A stretch of DNA of 64,000 bases from VXPQ01 sp965223485 (GCA_965223485.1 OZ244993.1:310001-374000); one strand, 5' to 3'; positions 54,856 through 63,854 are shown, counted from the stretch's first letter. Translations and numbers: made by a program. Notes: generated by a model not told the origin, from the letters alone.

Positions 54856-54901
54856 CAGCGCAGACACGGGCAGGCAGTTATCACACAGGAACGTTATCGT
54901 C

Positions 54902-55561
54902 ATGAGTGCACCCTCACAGTATGAATTCGGCGCCGGCCTGTGGCTGTTCGGACAATTCATCGACCGGTACGCCACCGATGCATACGGCCCGCCCGTGGGC
55001 GTGCTGGAGGCCATCGACCGGGCAGGACAGGTGGGCAATCTCGTAGCGCTCGACATCAATTTCCCGTTCGACGAAGGAGTATCGGCGGCCGACATCGCCG
55101 CCGCCCTCGACCGGAACGGCCTGCGCTGCCACGCCATTACCCCCGCTTCCTACAGCCGCAAATACCGCAAGGGCGGCCTGACGAACCCGGATCCCGCCCT
55201 GCGGCGCGACTGCATCGAGCTATACAAGGCAGCTATCCCGCCCGCCCGCGAACTGGGCGCCCGGTACGTAAAGTTCTGGCCGGGCCAAGACGGGTACGAC
55301 TACCCGTTTCAGGCCGACTACGAGGACCTGTGGAAATACTCCGTGGACGCCTTGCGCAAGATCGGATGGGACGATGTCGTGCTGCTGGATCAATTTCCGT
55401 TTCGCGAAGATCCGGTAAGAGCTGCTCGCGAAAGCATCGTGACTCTGCGCAAACTCGATGCGCTACTCGACCGTCTCGATGTCGAAGCCCTCCGGGAAGC
55501 GCAAACTCGCCAGGATGCGCTCGCCGCGCAGCGGCTCGTACTCGATCTGTTTCTGGGATGA
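54902..55561 (+). CDS. sugar phosphate isomerase/epimerase-like TIM-barrel protein, internally deleted
   Basis: 219 residues. The N-terminal half (FGAGLWLFGQFIDRYATDAYG, LDINFPFDEGVS, KYRKGGLTNPDPALRRDCIE, YVKFWPGQDGYDYPFQADYE) matches xylose-isomerase-like TIM barrels of about 320-330 residues. After DALRKIG it jumps to WDDVVLLDQFPFREDPV, which belongs near the C-terminus of the family, and then finishes normally (QDALAAQRLVLDLFLG). About 100-110 central residues, with metal-binding Glu/His positions, are missing, probably by deletion at an LRKIG-type microhomology. The frame is intact but activity is doubtful. Confidence 0.7.
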   Translation: MSAPSQYEFGAGLWLFGQFIDRYATDAYGPPVGVLEAIDRAGQVGNLVALDINFPFDEGVSAADIAAALDRNGLRCHAITPASYSRKYRKGGLTNPDPALRRDCIELYKAAIPPARELGARYVKFWPGQDGYDYPFQADYEDLWKYSVDALRKIGWDDVVLLDQFPFREDPVRAARESIVTLRKLDALLDRLDVEALREAQTRQDALAAQRLVLDLFLG

Positions 55562-55562
55562 A

Positions 55563-55637
55563 TCCCATAAGTAAGGACGAATCCTATAAGTAAAGATAAA
55601 CTCTGTAAGTAAAGATAGATCCTATAAGTAAACAAAA
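55563..55637. repeat. four 19-bp tandem repeats
   Basis: Units of the type ATCCTATAAGTAAAGATAA, four copies with small changes. They fill the space between the TIM-barrel gene stop and the next ATG. Their AT-richness and TATAAG cores may affect promoter strength. Confidence 0.7.
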
Positions 55638-56956
55638 TGACTGACATGCCATTCATGCCTTCCCGCCAGCAGCGGACCCCGTGCCGCGTCCTTTGCCGAC
55701 TGCTTCTTTTGGGATGCTTTGCCTTCCCCGCCTCGCTGGCGGCCCAGGAGCTCTCACCCGACACGTTGCATGCCGCCCTCCCGGCAAGCGACGCATTGCG
55801 CGTCTACCTGGATTGCGATCGCTGCGATTTCAACCACATCCGCCGCGAGATCACCTTCGTGAATTACGTGCGCGACCCGGAGCAGGCCGACGTGCATGTA
55901 TTCATCACCGATCAACGTACGGGCAGTAGCGGGCGGCAGTACCAGCTTTCGTTCCTGGGGCGCGGCGATTTTGCCAGCGTCGAGTACACGTTCGAGCAAA
56001 CGGTGGACCGGAACGCAACGAACGACGAGGCCCGCGATGCCGTCAACACGGCGATCCGGCTGGGCCTCGTGCCGTATGTTGCGCAGGTGCAATCCATCTC
56101 CGGATTCTCGCTCGACTATTCCAGGGAAAATCAGGGGGCGGCCGGCACGCAAACGCCCGACGACAAATGGAGACACTGGATATTCACGGCCTACGTGGGA
56201 GACATCGAACTGGAAAAGGAATCCAACCGGACCGTGTTCGACTCCCGCTGGGGCTTTTTCGCCGATCATGTGAGCGAGCAATGGAAGCTGCGCCTGCGCC
56301 CCTACTTCAACTACGATCTGGTGAAAATCAAGCGGGACAATCAACCTGACGTCAGGAGCAGCATCTCCCGGCACGGGTTCGACAGTTACGCCATCCGGAG
56401 TCTCGGCCCGCACTGGTCGGTAGGCGTCTTCGGGGACTATGTGACCCGCAACGACCGGAATATCCGGCACCGGGGCGAGGTGGCGCCGGGCATCGAGTAC
56501 AGCGTCCTCCCCTACGAACAGGCCACGCGCCGCGCCATAACCGTCGTGTACAGGCTCGGTCTCGCCCGCGTCGATTATTTTGAGCGAACCATCTTCGACC
56601 AAACCAGGGAAACGCTCCTGCACCAAGAACTGGAAGCCTCCGTGGCGATCCGCCAGCCTTGGGGCGATATTTACGGGGGCATAGAAGGCTCTCACTATTT
56701 CCACGACGTGACCAAGCGCAGCGCCGAGTTCTTCGGGGTCGTTTCGGTGCGGCTGCTGGAAGGGTTGTCGCTCCGCATACAGGCGGATTTCGAAATGATC
56801 CAGGACCAGTTGGCACTCCCGGTCGGCGACGCCTCGCTGCAAGAAATTCTGCTGCAACAACGCGAACTGGCGACGGATTTTGAACTCTCCGGGTCCATTA
56901 CCCTGTCGTACACGTTCGGATCCGACTTCGCCAACATCGTCAACACGCGATTCTGA
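55637..56956 (+). CDS. outer-membrane beta-barrel protein (DUF481-like)
   Basis: 439 residues. The signal peptide is VLCRLLLLGCFAFPASLAAQ. The N-terminal 140 residues contain a periplasmic domain (ALRVYLDCDRCDFNHIRREI, DVHVFITDQRTGSSGRQYQL). The rest is a run of amphipathic strands with conserved patterns (HWIFTAYVGDIELEKESNRT, RWGFFADHVSEQWKLRLRPY, IEYSVLPYEQATRRAITVVY) ending in SITLSYTFGS and a terminal Phe, the classical barrel-assembly signal. The strand layout is like DUF481/YdiY-type proteins. Ligand unknown. The gap 56957-57231 shows no gene. Confidence 0.7.
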   Translation: MTDMPFMPSRQQRTPCRVLCRLLLLGCFAFPASLAAQELSPDTLHAALPASDALRVYLDCDRCDFNHIRREITFVNYVRDPEQADVHVFITDQRTGSSGRQYQLSFLGRGDFASVEYTFEQTVDRNATNDEARDAVNTAIRLGLVPYVAQVQSISGFSLDYSRENQGAAGTQTPDDKWRHWIFTAYVGDIELEKESNRTVFDSRWGFFADHVSEQWKLRLRPYFNYDLVKIKRDNQPDVRSSISRHGFDSYAIRSLGPHWSVGVFGDYVTRNDRNIRHRGEVAPGIEYSVLPYEQATRRAITVVYRLGLARVDYFERTIFDQTRETLLHQELEASVAIRQPWGDIYGGIEGSHYFHDVTKRSAEFFGVVSVRLLEGLSLRIQADFEMIQDQLALPVGDASLQEILLQQRELATDFELSGSITLSYTFGSDFANIVNTRF

Positions 56957-57231
56957 GCTGTTTCGCGTAATGCCCATATCCGAAGTGCATACATCCCTTG
57001 CTCGGGAGATCGTACTGACTGTCGTCGTGGACCAGTGGCAACAGCGCATGCAGCAAAAATCTCTCGTGCGCATGCAGGTGTAGCAAAGCATGCACGCCAA
57101 ACATCCTGGAATGCGGTATATTTTGCGGAGCATGCTGACTGCTACCGCATGCCGCCATGGAGAAGCATTTCAGGAAACATGGATAAACATCCGCTTCGAT
57201 CGACAACGGGAACAGGCTCCCGGAAAGCGCC

Positions 57232-58032
57232 ATGAGCATCAAGCACGACACCTCCGGTCGCCGGTCGATCCAGGTTGAGATCGAGGCGCCGGGGAGCGCA
57301 GAGGAAGTCTGGGAGGCTGTCGCCACCGGACCCGGAGTGTCTTCCTGGTTCCTTCCGAACACGACCGAGGAATGGGTCGGCGGCTTGATCATCTGGGACA
57401 TGGGACCGGAACTGGAAATGAATGCCGTCGCAACCGTGGCCGTCTGGGACCCGCCGCACCGGTTCGTCAACCTGGAAAAAAACTGGCGCCCCGGAGCGCC
57501 GCCCATGACCAGCGAGTGGACGGTCGAGCCGCGCCCTTCGGGAACGTGCGTGGTGCGTGTGGCGCACAGTGTGTTTGCGGACACCGACGAGTGGGACGAG
57601 GAGCTTGATGAGATCGAAAGCAACTGGCCGTGCTGCTTCGGCGTCCTGCGAAGCTATCTGACTCATTTTCGCGGGCAGCGGGCTTCGATCATCCGGGTCA
57701 CCAGTCCGGCGCTCGGCTCTCTGGACGATGCCTGGAGTGCGGCATGCAATGCGCTCGGCATTGCGGACATATCCGAGGGAGAGCGTTTCCGTGCTCCCGA
57801 TGGCGCGCCGAGGCTTGCGGGCATACGAGAGCACGTCCCGGAGGGCCCGCTGCCCTATGCGATTCTGCGGCTCGACGATCCGGGGCCGGGCATTGCATCA
57901 GTGACCGTTTTTTCCTTTGAGAATCAGGTGATGGCTTCCGTCGGGATCTACCTGTACGGCGGCGAGGCGTCCGCCATCGCCGCCCGCGACGAACCCGGGT
58001 GGCAGGAATGGATAAACGCCCGCTTCCAGTGA
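57232..58032 (+). CDS. SRPBCC (AHSA1-like) domain protein 1
   Basis: 266 residues. RSIQVEIEAPGSAEEVWEAV, GPGVSSWFLPNTTEEWVGG and EWTVEPRPSGTCVVRVAHSV are the AHSA1-type SRPBCC lipid- or ligand-binding fold (about 10-150). The second half (GSLDDAWSAACNALG ... YLYGGEASAIAARDEPGWQE) is a further SRPBCC-like region. No signal peptide. The next gene is a paralogue about 65% similar, 48 bp away, so the two form a duplicated operon. Proteins of this type with winged-helix partners regulate or bind hydrophobic ligands; no partner is visible. Confidence 0.8.
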   Translation: MSIKHDTSGRRSIQVEIEAPGSAEEVWEAVATGPGVSSWFLPNTTEEWVGGLIIWDMGPELEMNAVATVAVWDPPHRFVNLEKNWRPGAPPMTSEWTVEPRPSGTCVVRVAHSVFADTDEWDEELDEIESNWPCCFGVLRSYLTHFRGQRASIIRVTSPALGSLDDAWSAACNALGIADISEGERFRAPDGAPRLAGIREHVPEGPLPYAILRLDDPGPGIASVTVFSFENQVMASVGIYLYGGEASAIAARDEPGWQEWINARFQ

Positions 58033-58080
58033 CGCCGGAGCAGACATCAGGAGGTATCCGTCAAGTATCAAGGAGGCATT

Positions 58081-58875
58081 ATGAGTGTCAGGCGCGATAG
58101 GTCCGGTCGCCAGTCGATCCAGGTCGAGGTCGAGGCGCCGGGAACCGTAGAGGAGGTCTGGGAGGCCGTCGCCACCGGACCGGGGATCTCTTCCTGGTTC
58201 TGCCCCACCGAAATCGAGGAAAGAGTGGGTGGAACGACCCGAACCCGGATGGGGCCGGGGATGGAAAGCATGGCTACCGTCACCGTTTGGGATCCGCCGC
58301 GCCGGCTCGGCGCCGAGGGACCGGGCGCGGCCCCGGATGCAGCGCCGATGACCACTGAATGGATAGTGGAGCCCCGATCCGGGGGCGCCTGCCTCGTCCG
58401 GGTGATCCACAGCATGTCCGGGGGAACCGACGACCAGGGCGAGCAGCTCGAGAGTATCGAGTCCGGCTGGCCGTACTTTTTCGCTATACTGCGGATCTAT
58501 CTCGCCCGCTTTCGCGGACGGCCCGCTTCGATCATCCGGACCATGGGACAGGCTTCCGGTTCAACAAGCGATGCCTGGAGCGCCCTGACCAATGCCCTCG
58601 GCATGGCCGGCCTCCGGAAAGGCGCCCGCTGGACCTCGCCCCCCGGTGCGCCATCCCTGACAGGCGTCATAGAACACGTAAACGACCAGAAGCAGCCGTA
58701 CGCCGTGATTCGACTGGACGAGCCGATCCCCGGGATCGCGTCGGCAACCGCGTTCGCGATGGGCGACTGCGCCATGATCACTATGGGTATCTACCTGTAC
58801 GGCGGCGACGCGCCCGCCATCGCCGCCCGCGACGAGCCCGGGTGGCAGGAATGGATGAAGAAACACTTTCCGTAA
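58081..58875 (+). CDS. SRPBCC (AHSA1-like) domain protein 2
   Basis: 264 residues, paralogue of the gene before it over its whole length: QSIQVEVEAPGTVEEVWEAV, GPGISSWFCPTEIEERVGG, and the ending GIYLYGGDAPAIAARDEPGW. An AAGGAGG ribosome site is 5 bp before the ATG. The main difference is the 75-110 segment, where the aromatic VNLEKNW of copy 1 is replaced by GAEGPGAAPD, so ligand choice may have changed. After the stop, a CAGGCG/CGCCTG stem (58892-58906) and a T-run near 58933 could end transcription. Confidence 0.8.
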   Translation: MSVRRDRSGRQSIQVEVEAPGTVEEVWEAVATGPGISSWFCPTEIEERVGGTTRTRMGPGMESMATVTVWDPPRRLGAEGPGAAPDAAPMTTEWIVEPRSGGACLVRVIHSMSGGTDDQGEQLESIESGWPYFFAILRIYLARFRGRPASIIRTMGQASGSTSDAWSALTNALGMAGLRKGARWTSPPGAPSLTGVIEHVNDQKQPYAVIRLDEPIPGIASATAFAMGDCAMITMGIYLYGGDAPAIAARDEPGWQEWMKKHFP

Positions 58876-58947
58876 TCGTATACGGATGGCCGTGGATCAG
58901 GCGGACGCCTGCCTGAACACGAGCGCGAGCGCTTTTTTATTCCTTTT

Positions 58948-58995
58948 GAGTAGTTTTTACTCCTTTTTTATACCTTTTCGGAGTAGTTTTTACTC
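58948..58995. repeat. two GAGTAGTTTTTACTC hairpins
   Basis: The 15-base element GAGTAGTTTTTACTC occurs at 58948-58962 and 58981-58995, 33 bp apart, in a T-rich stretch. Each can form a 5-bp hairpin. They resemble the cores of palindromes A-C. The gene-free interval 58876-59328 shows nothing else before the AbiE operator. Confidence 0.5.
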
Positions 58996-59300
58996 AAAGA
59001 GGTATAGGATGCTCTGATTAAAGGCACCCTTAATCCCCCCGCTGTACCAGTATGCAATTCGAATTCGACTCCGGAGGAAGCAGACGAGTTCGGATTCACA
59101 TCGAACAGATTTCTTCCCGGATTCCAGAGTAAGCCTCCTGCGACACGTGATATAGTGCTTTACCTTGATCGCAAACTTTCTCGACGACAGTAGGACTGGG
59201 ATGTTTGTAAGGGGATGGGGCACCGGCAGACGCTACACAAAAGTCCAAGTTTGGATAATTGAGCAATGCAGGGCGTGTCCTGAAAAAATTATGTTTTGAT

Positions 59301-59333
59301 TGCATAAAATATCAAAAAGTGATACTTTATGCA
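59301..59333 (+). promoter_or_regulatory. AbiE operator palindrome
   Basis: 13-bp arms TGCATAAAATATC/GATACTTTATGCA with one mismatch and a 7-bp spacer. The right arm overlaps the first possible ATG (59329) of the AbiEi gene. AbiEi proteins are known to bind inverted repeats in their own promoter, so this is the likely autoregulatory site. Confidence 0.65.
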
Positions 59334-60138
59334 TATGAAAAACGGATTGCGTCGTATACATGCGAGAAATTATGTCAGCGAGCTTGCCGCTGCCGGGCGC
59401 TACCACTTTGGTTCGGTTGAGGCTCGAGAGGCGCTTGGCGTATCCGCCGACGCCGCGAGGCTCGCTTTGAACCGACTGGCTCGGCAAAACATGATTGCCC
59501 AGCCCGCGCGGGGCTTCTATGTGATCGTTCCGCCGGAATACCGCTCTCTTGAATGTCTGCCGGCGGACCAGTTTGTCCCGGAGTTGATGCAGCGGCTTGT
59601 ACAACCCTACTATGCCGGGCTGCTGTCAGCCGCGCAATATCACGGCGCGGCACACCACCGACCCCAGGAATTCCAGGTGCTTCTCGACAAGGCCCGCCGG
59701 CCGATCCACTGCGGTCGGGTGCGCGTGACCTTCATTGTCCGCAAACGCCTTGCAAATGTGCCCGTGCAAATCTTCAACACGCCTCGCGGCATGATCCGGG
59801 TCTCGACGCCGGAGGCAACAGCCGTTGATCTCGTCGGCTATTGCCGCCATGTCGGCGGACTCGAGCAAGTGGCGACCATCCTCTCCGAACTCGCAGAGCA
59901 GATCGATCCACAGAAACTGGTGACGGCCGCGCAGACTGCGCCGATCACGTGGGCACAAAGGCTTGGATACCTGCTCGCGCTTGTCGATCACCACGAACAG
60001 GCTACCCTTCTGAAAACCTATGTAAAGAATCAAGCTCGTGCAACGATTTCTCTTCTCCCCGGCGCATCCCGCAAAGAAGCGCCTCAAAGCATGGACTGGA
60101 AGCTCTTCGTCAACACCGACATCAAGCCGGAGCTATGA
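59329..60138 (+). CDS. abiEi: AbiEi-type antitoxin
   Basis: 269 residues. A second ATG at 59335 lies outside the operator and may be the real start; it would give a nearly leaderless message. The N-terminal winged helix is FGSVEAREALGVSADAARLA then LARQNMIAQPARGFYVIVPP. The AbiEi C-terminal domain follows with PYYAGLLSAAQYHGAAHHRP and VSTPEATAVDLVGY. Type IV-class antitoxin and repressor, counteracting the nucleotidyltransferase toxin next to it, whose ATG overlaps this stop (ATGA). Codon usage is like its surroundings. Confidence 0.9.
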   Translation: MHMKNGLRRIHARNYVSELAAAGRYHFGSVEAREALGVSADAARLALNRLARQNMIAQPARGFYVIVPPEYRSLECLPADQFVPELMQRLVQPYYAGLLSAAQYHGAAHHRPQEFQVLLDKARRPIHCGRVRVTFIVRKRLANVPVQIFNTPRGMIRVSTPEATAVDLVGYCRHVGGLEQVATILSELAEQIDPQKLVTAAQTAPITWAQRLGYLLALVDHHEQATLLKTYVKNQARATISLLPGASRKEAPQSMDWKLFVNTDIKPEL

Positions 60139-60935
60139 TCCCACGCGACTATATCACCGAGTGGAGGATGCAAGCGCCCTGGGTGCAAGATTTCCAGGTC
60201 GAGCAAGACCTTGTCATCAGCCGGGCGCTAATCGAGATTTTCACCCACCCGGTTCTGAAAGATGCATTGGCATTCCGAGGGGGTACAGCACTCTACAAAC
60301 TCCACATTCATCCACCGGCCCGCTATTCCGAAGATATAGATCTTGTGCAGGTCAGAGCTGAGCCCGCCGGGCCGATGATGGACGCGATACGGGAAGTCCT
60401 CAATCCTTGGCTTGGAAGGCCGCATTGGAAACAGACCGAAGGACGCGTAACCTTCGTTTACCGCTTTCAATCCGAGGATGTACCCCCGCTTACGCTCCGT
60501 CTGAAGGTGGAAATCAATACGCGGGAACACTTTACGGTCTACGGATTTACGCGGCTGCCATTCACCGTCTCTTCACGCTGGTTTGAAGGCAGCGGCAAGA
60601 TCACCACATACGCGCTTGATGAGTTACTGGCCACCAAATTGCGCGCACTCTATCAGCGCCGAAAAGGCCGCGACCTTTTCGATCTTGCGGTAGCGCTCGA
60701 AAAAACGACGCTCAATCCGGATCGGGTCATTGCTGCGTTTGTACAGTATATGGAGCACGGTGGCCACGATGTGACACGCCCACGATTTGAACAAAACATC
60801 GAAGCAAAGCTGTGCGACGCACTGTTCAACGCTGATATCGGCCCGCTTCTCGCCACCGGATTTTCCTGGAACAGCAAAGAAGCTGCCGAAAGTGTCCGCT
60901 CCCGGCTGATTGCACGATTGCCAGACGACCTGTGA
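60135..60935 (+). CDS. abiEii: AbiEii-type nucleotidyltransferase toxin
   Basis: 266 residues from the ATG at 60135 (overlap with AbiEi). Nucleotidyltransferase motifs: FRGGTALYKLH (GG-T-L motif), RYSEDIDLV with the catalytic Asp pair, LKVEINTRE with the third acidic residue, and LLATKLRALYQRRKGRDLFD near the C-terminus. AbiEii proteins block growth by modifying tRNA or nucleotides and give abortive infection. All key residues are present, so the pair looks functional. A further open frame to the left in this reading is only a shadow of AbiEi. Confidence 0.9.
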   Translation: MIPRDYITEWRMQAPWVQDFQVEQDLVISRALIEIFTHPVLKDALAFRGGTALYKLHIHPPARYSEDIDLVQVRAEPAGPMMDAIREVLNPWLGRPHWKQTEGRVTFVYRFQSEDVPPLTLRLKVEINTREHFTVYGFTRLPFTVSSRWFEGSGKITTYALDELLATKLRALYQRRKGRDLFDLAVALEKTTLNPDRVIAAFVQYMEHGGHDVTRPRFEQNIEAKLCDALFNADIGPLLATGFSWNSKEAAESVRSRLIARLPDDL

Positions 60936-61096
60936 AGAACCAACATTACTCGTACAAACCCAAAGTTTGTGTAGTATTAGATATAATCCCCACTGAAGAT
61001 CACAGACAAATTCAACACCGCACCCAAATCGGTTTCTCCCTTCAAAAATCCGCATAATCGGATATAGCGCCCTCCCCCAAATCCCACCCACCCCCC

Positions 61097-62015
61097 ATGA
61101 ACCGACCCACCAAATCCTTCCCCGGTCCGCTCCTCCCGCACCTCGCCATCCTGATACCCACTCTGCTCTACCTCTCCGCAGGCTGCATCACGACGTAGGA
61201 GGTCGACCCGGAAATCGAGCAACCCATGAGCAAACCAAGGGTCGTCGTAACCACCGACGGGGAAATAGACGACATAGATTCCTTCATTCGCTTCCTGCTC
61301 TACGCCAATGAGTTCGACATAGAAGCGCTCGTCTACAGCAGTTCCCAGTGGCATTACGCCGGAGACGGACAGGGTACGCTGTTTACGTCCGAGATGGAAA
61401 ACACGGCGCGGCGCTACGGGGAGGGACCGAGCTGAGATGGCCCGGGACGGATTGGATGGGAAAATACATAGGGATGTACGCCGAGGTCTACGACAATCTG
61501 GTGCTGCACGACCCCGAATACCCCTCCCCCGACGAACTCCTGAGCCTGATCCGGATCGGTAATATCACGTTCGAGGGAGAAATGGCGGAAGAAACGGAAG
61601 GATCGAATTTCATCAAAGACATCCTCCTCGACGACAACCCGGAGCCCGTCTATTTGCAGGCCTGGGGCGGCACGAACACCATCGCCCGCGCCCTCAAATA
61701 CATCGAAGAAACGTACAAGGACACGCCGGAATGGGCGGACATCTACGCCAGCGTGTCCGCAAAGGCGGTGATCTACATCATCCTCGACCAGGACGCCACC
61801 TACCGGAATTACATCGAACCCCACTGGCCCGACCTACAGACCCTGTACAATTCCTCGCAGTTCGGGACCTTCGCCTACAACTGGGACCGGGTCCCCGATC
61901 CGCTGAGGGAATATCTTCGCGGCCCCTGGTTCGCAGAGCATATCAAATTCGATCACGGGCCCCTCGTGGGCGGGTACTACCTGTGGGGCGACGGCCAGGA
62001 CCCCCCGGCGCGCTC
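61097..62015 (+). pseudogene. DUF1593 glycoside/nucleoside-hydrolase-like gene, broken
   Basis: The ATG at 61097 starts a lipoprotein signal (HLAILIPTLLYLSAGC). An in-frame TAG occurs at codon 34 (61196). It resumes KPRVVVTTDGEIDDIDSFIR with the DUF1593 nucleoside-hydrolase-type Asp motif. A frameshift near 61430 moves it to GTELRWPGTDWMGKYIGMYA and QAWGGTNTIARALKYIEETY. It breaks off after YLWGDGQDPP near 62010, where the end of the plug gene begins. The C-terminal domain is absent; relics of one lie at 54274-54855. Confidence 0.8.
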
Positions 62016-62017
62016 CG

Positions 62018-62470
62018 CTATCTGCCTTTTTTCGTTTTGATCTCGATCACCCCGTTTGCCCCGCGCGATCCGTAGATGGCCGTGGACGCCGCATCCTTGA
62101 GCACATTGATCGACTGGATGTCGTGAAGATTGATGTGCGACGCGGAAGGATCCACGGCAAGCGGTATGCCATCCAGGACAATAAGAGGTTCGTTGCTGCC
62201 CTGGATCGAGTTTACCCCTCGAATCCTGATGCGCCCGTTGATGACCTGCACGCCCGCCACGCGCCCCTGAAGCAACTCGGCGATAGTAGCTGTCGGATGC
62301 TCCTCCAGAATTTCAGCGACGTTCAGCGTGGTCACTGCCCCGGTAGACGCCTCTTTTTCGGAATCGCCAAGCGCCCTGCCATTTTGCGCGCCTCCCGAAG
62401 CAGCGCATCCGCCCACACCCAAAGCGCCCGTTATGAGTAGAGCGAGCATTGCGTTCATTCTTATTGCCAT
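62018..62470 (-). CDS. TonB-dependent receptor plug-domain lipoprotein
   Basis: 150 residues from the ATG at 62470, which begins a signal peptide ending in GVGGC. The plug domain of SusC-like receptors follows: TATIAELLQGRVAGVQVING, IRIRGVNSIQGSNEPLIVLD, then DIQSINVLKDAASTAIYGSR and GANGVIEIKTKKG. The receptor barrel is absent, and the gene stops cleanly after the plug. Single-domain plugs of this kind occur in Rhodothermota/Bacteroidota. It is either a stand-alone lipoprotein or a truncated SusC-like gene. It abuts the broken DUF1593 gene. Confidence 0.75.
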   Translation of the reverse strand: MAIRMNAMLALLITGALGVGGCAASGGAQNGRALGDSEKEASTGAVTTLNVAEILEEHPTATIAELLQGRVAGVQVINGRIRIRGVNSIQGSNEPLIVLDGIPLAVDPSASHINLHDIQSINVLKDAASTAIYGSRGANGVIEIKTKKGR

Positions 62471-62571
62471 GATCCCGCCTCGTATATGATGCAAAGCCGT
62501 TGCAACACTATATCTTTGAGACGTTGATGAGATCATAAGGTTGTCGAAAAAGCAAAAAGACACCGAACGAC

Positions 62572-62664
62572 CACACGAATCAGGTCCTGACGGCGACGCG
62601 CCTCGTAGGTCAACTCGAAAAGCCGCTCATCCATGATACGATCGCGCATGGACGCCTTGTCCGG
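62572..62664 (-). pseudogene. SusD/RagB C-terminal-region fragment
   Basis: The minus-strand reading DKASMRDRIMDERLFELTYE then ARRRQDLIRV matches the conserved ILDERARELAFEG.RR.DLIR block of SusD-type glycan-binding lipoproteins. No start or further SusD sequence is present. It is fused head-to-tail to the GH32 relic. Confidence 0.6.
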
Positions 62665-63099
62665 ATAATCACTAAGCGAAATGGGTTACCGTCCGTTCCG
62701 AACCCGCTCGTGTTGTTCCAGTCCACTACCGCGCTGCCGGAAAACGCCATGACACTGTCCGTTTCAGGGATAGCGACGGGCAAGTGCTCCCAGTGAAGCA
62801 GATCGGGGGTCACGGCATGCCCCTCAGCTCATGTGCCCCCAGCGGGCGCCAAAGGGATTGTACTGGTAGAACAAGTGGTACTCGTCGTCGAACCAGACCA
62901 GTCCGTTCGGATCGTTGGTCCAGTTGACGGCGGGCGTAAAGTGGTATTGCGGGCGGTAGCGCTCCGTGTAGGCAGGTTCGGGCTGTGCATCGGCACGATG
63001 CGCCGGGACTGCGGTCAGCATCATTGCAAGGAGAGCCGGCGCAGTCAGTGCAGCACAGCGGAAACGCAGGGAAGAGAAAATCATTGTTTTATCCGGCAT
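62665..63099 (-). pseudogene. GH32 (levanase/invertase-like) N-terminal relic
   Basis: From the ATG at 63099: a signal peptide (CAALTAPALLAMMLTAVPA), then YRPQYHFTPAVNWTNDPNGL with the GH32 nucleophile motif WTNDPNG, and EYHLFYQYNPFGARWGHMS. An extra A makes a stop at 62824. The next frame continues TPDLLHWEHLPVAIPETDSV and FSGSAVVDWNNTSGFGTDGN, then breaks into the SusD fragment. The gene is truncated by about three quarters and inactive. The gap 63100-63324 shows no gene. Confidence 0.8.
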
Positions 63100-63324
63100 A
63101 ATCGCAAGACTGTTTTGGAACGCATGAAACATACATGGATAGTCGAAGAAATGCGAAACGGTCAGACGCCAATCCCGTAGCCTGATACAGGGATCATGCC
63201 CCTTGCCGATACGTAGCACGTTGGTTACATGACAGGCGCCGCCTGAGAGATAATATGTGGTATCTTCCGGCCCATGCACAAGCCGGTACGCCACGGCGCT
63301 CTACCTCCATTTTTTTCCGAACCG

Positions 63325-63807
63325 ATGAATAACGGACGCGTCAAGCAGCTACTCCTGCTCGCTGTCCTTGCAGGCGTCGCGGCCAGCGGCTGCGATTTTA
63401 CCGACGACCCGCCCCCGGTTCGCATTCTTGTACCGCGCGAGGTGGATGAGAACCAATACACGACGACCGACAGTGGCCTGCAGTACTACGACTTCGTCAT
63501 CGGCGACGGCCAGGAAGCCGATTCCACCCATAGCGTCACAGTGCACTATGCCGGATGGCTTACGAACGACAGACTGGTAGCAAGTTCGTATTCTGCGAAT
63601 GCGCCGCTCATTATCAACCTTGATTCCGACGCGGTCATCGAGGGATGGACCGAGGGCATTCCGGGCATGCGGGAAGGGGGCGAGCGCCAGCTGGTGGTGC
63701 CCCCGGAACTCGCCTACGGCGAAACGGGATTCAGAGAAGCCGGCATTCCCCCGAACGCCACGCTCATCTACGAAATCGAACTCGTCAGCATAGAATCCGA
63801 TGGATGA
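63325..63807 (+). CDS. FKBP-type peptidyl-prolyl isomerase lipoprotein
   Basis: 160 residues from the ATG at 63325, chosen for its signal (VKQLLLLAVLAGVA) and lipobox AASGC. The FKBP domain: DSGLQYYDFVIGDGQEADST, VTVHYAGWLTNDRLVASSY, GWTEGIPGMREGGERQLVVP, then ELAYGETGF and PPNATLIYEIELV, with the usual Tyr, Asp-equivalent, Trp and aromatic pocket residues. It would assist folding of exported proteins at the inner face of the outer membrane. Confidence 0.9.
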   Translation: MNNGRVKQLLLLAVLAGVAASGCDFTDDPPPVRILVPREVDENQYTTTDSGLQYYDFVIGDGQEADSTHSVTVHYAGWLTNDRLVASSYSANAPLIINLDSDAVIEGWTEGIPGMREGGERQLVVPPELAYGETGFREAGIPPNATLIYEIELVSIESDG

Positions 63808-63854
63808 CCCGGCCGGCTCGCCATCCGGGGTATTGATCCCTGTCCCATTCCTTC

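Noticed and set aside
60624..61091. minus-strand frame over the AbiEii end
   Set aside because: It is antisense to conserved nucleotidyltransferase sequence.
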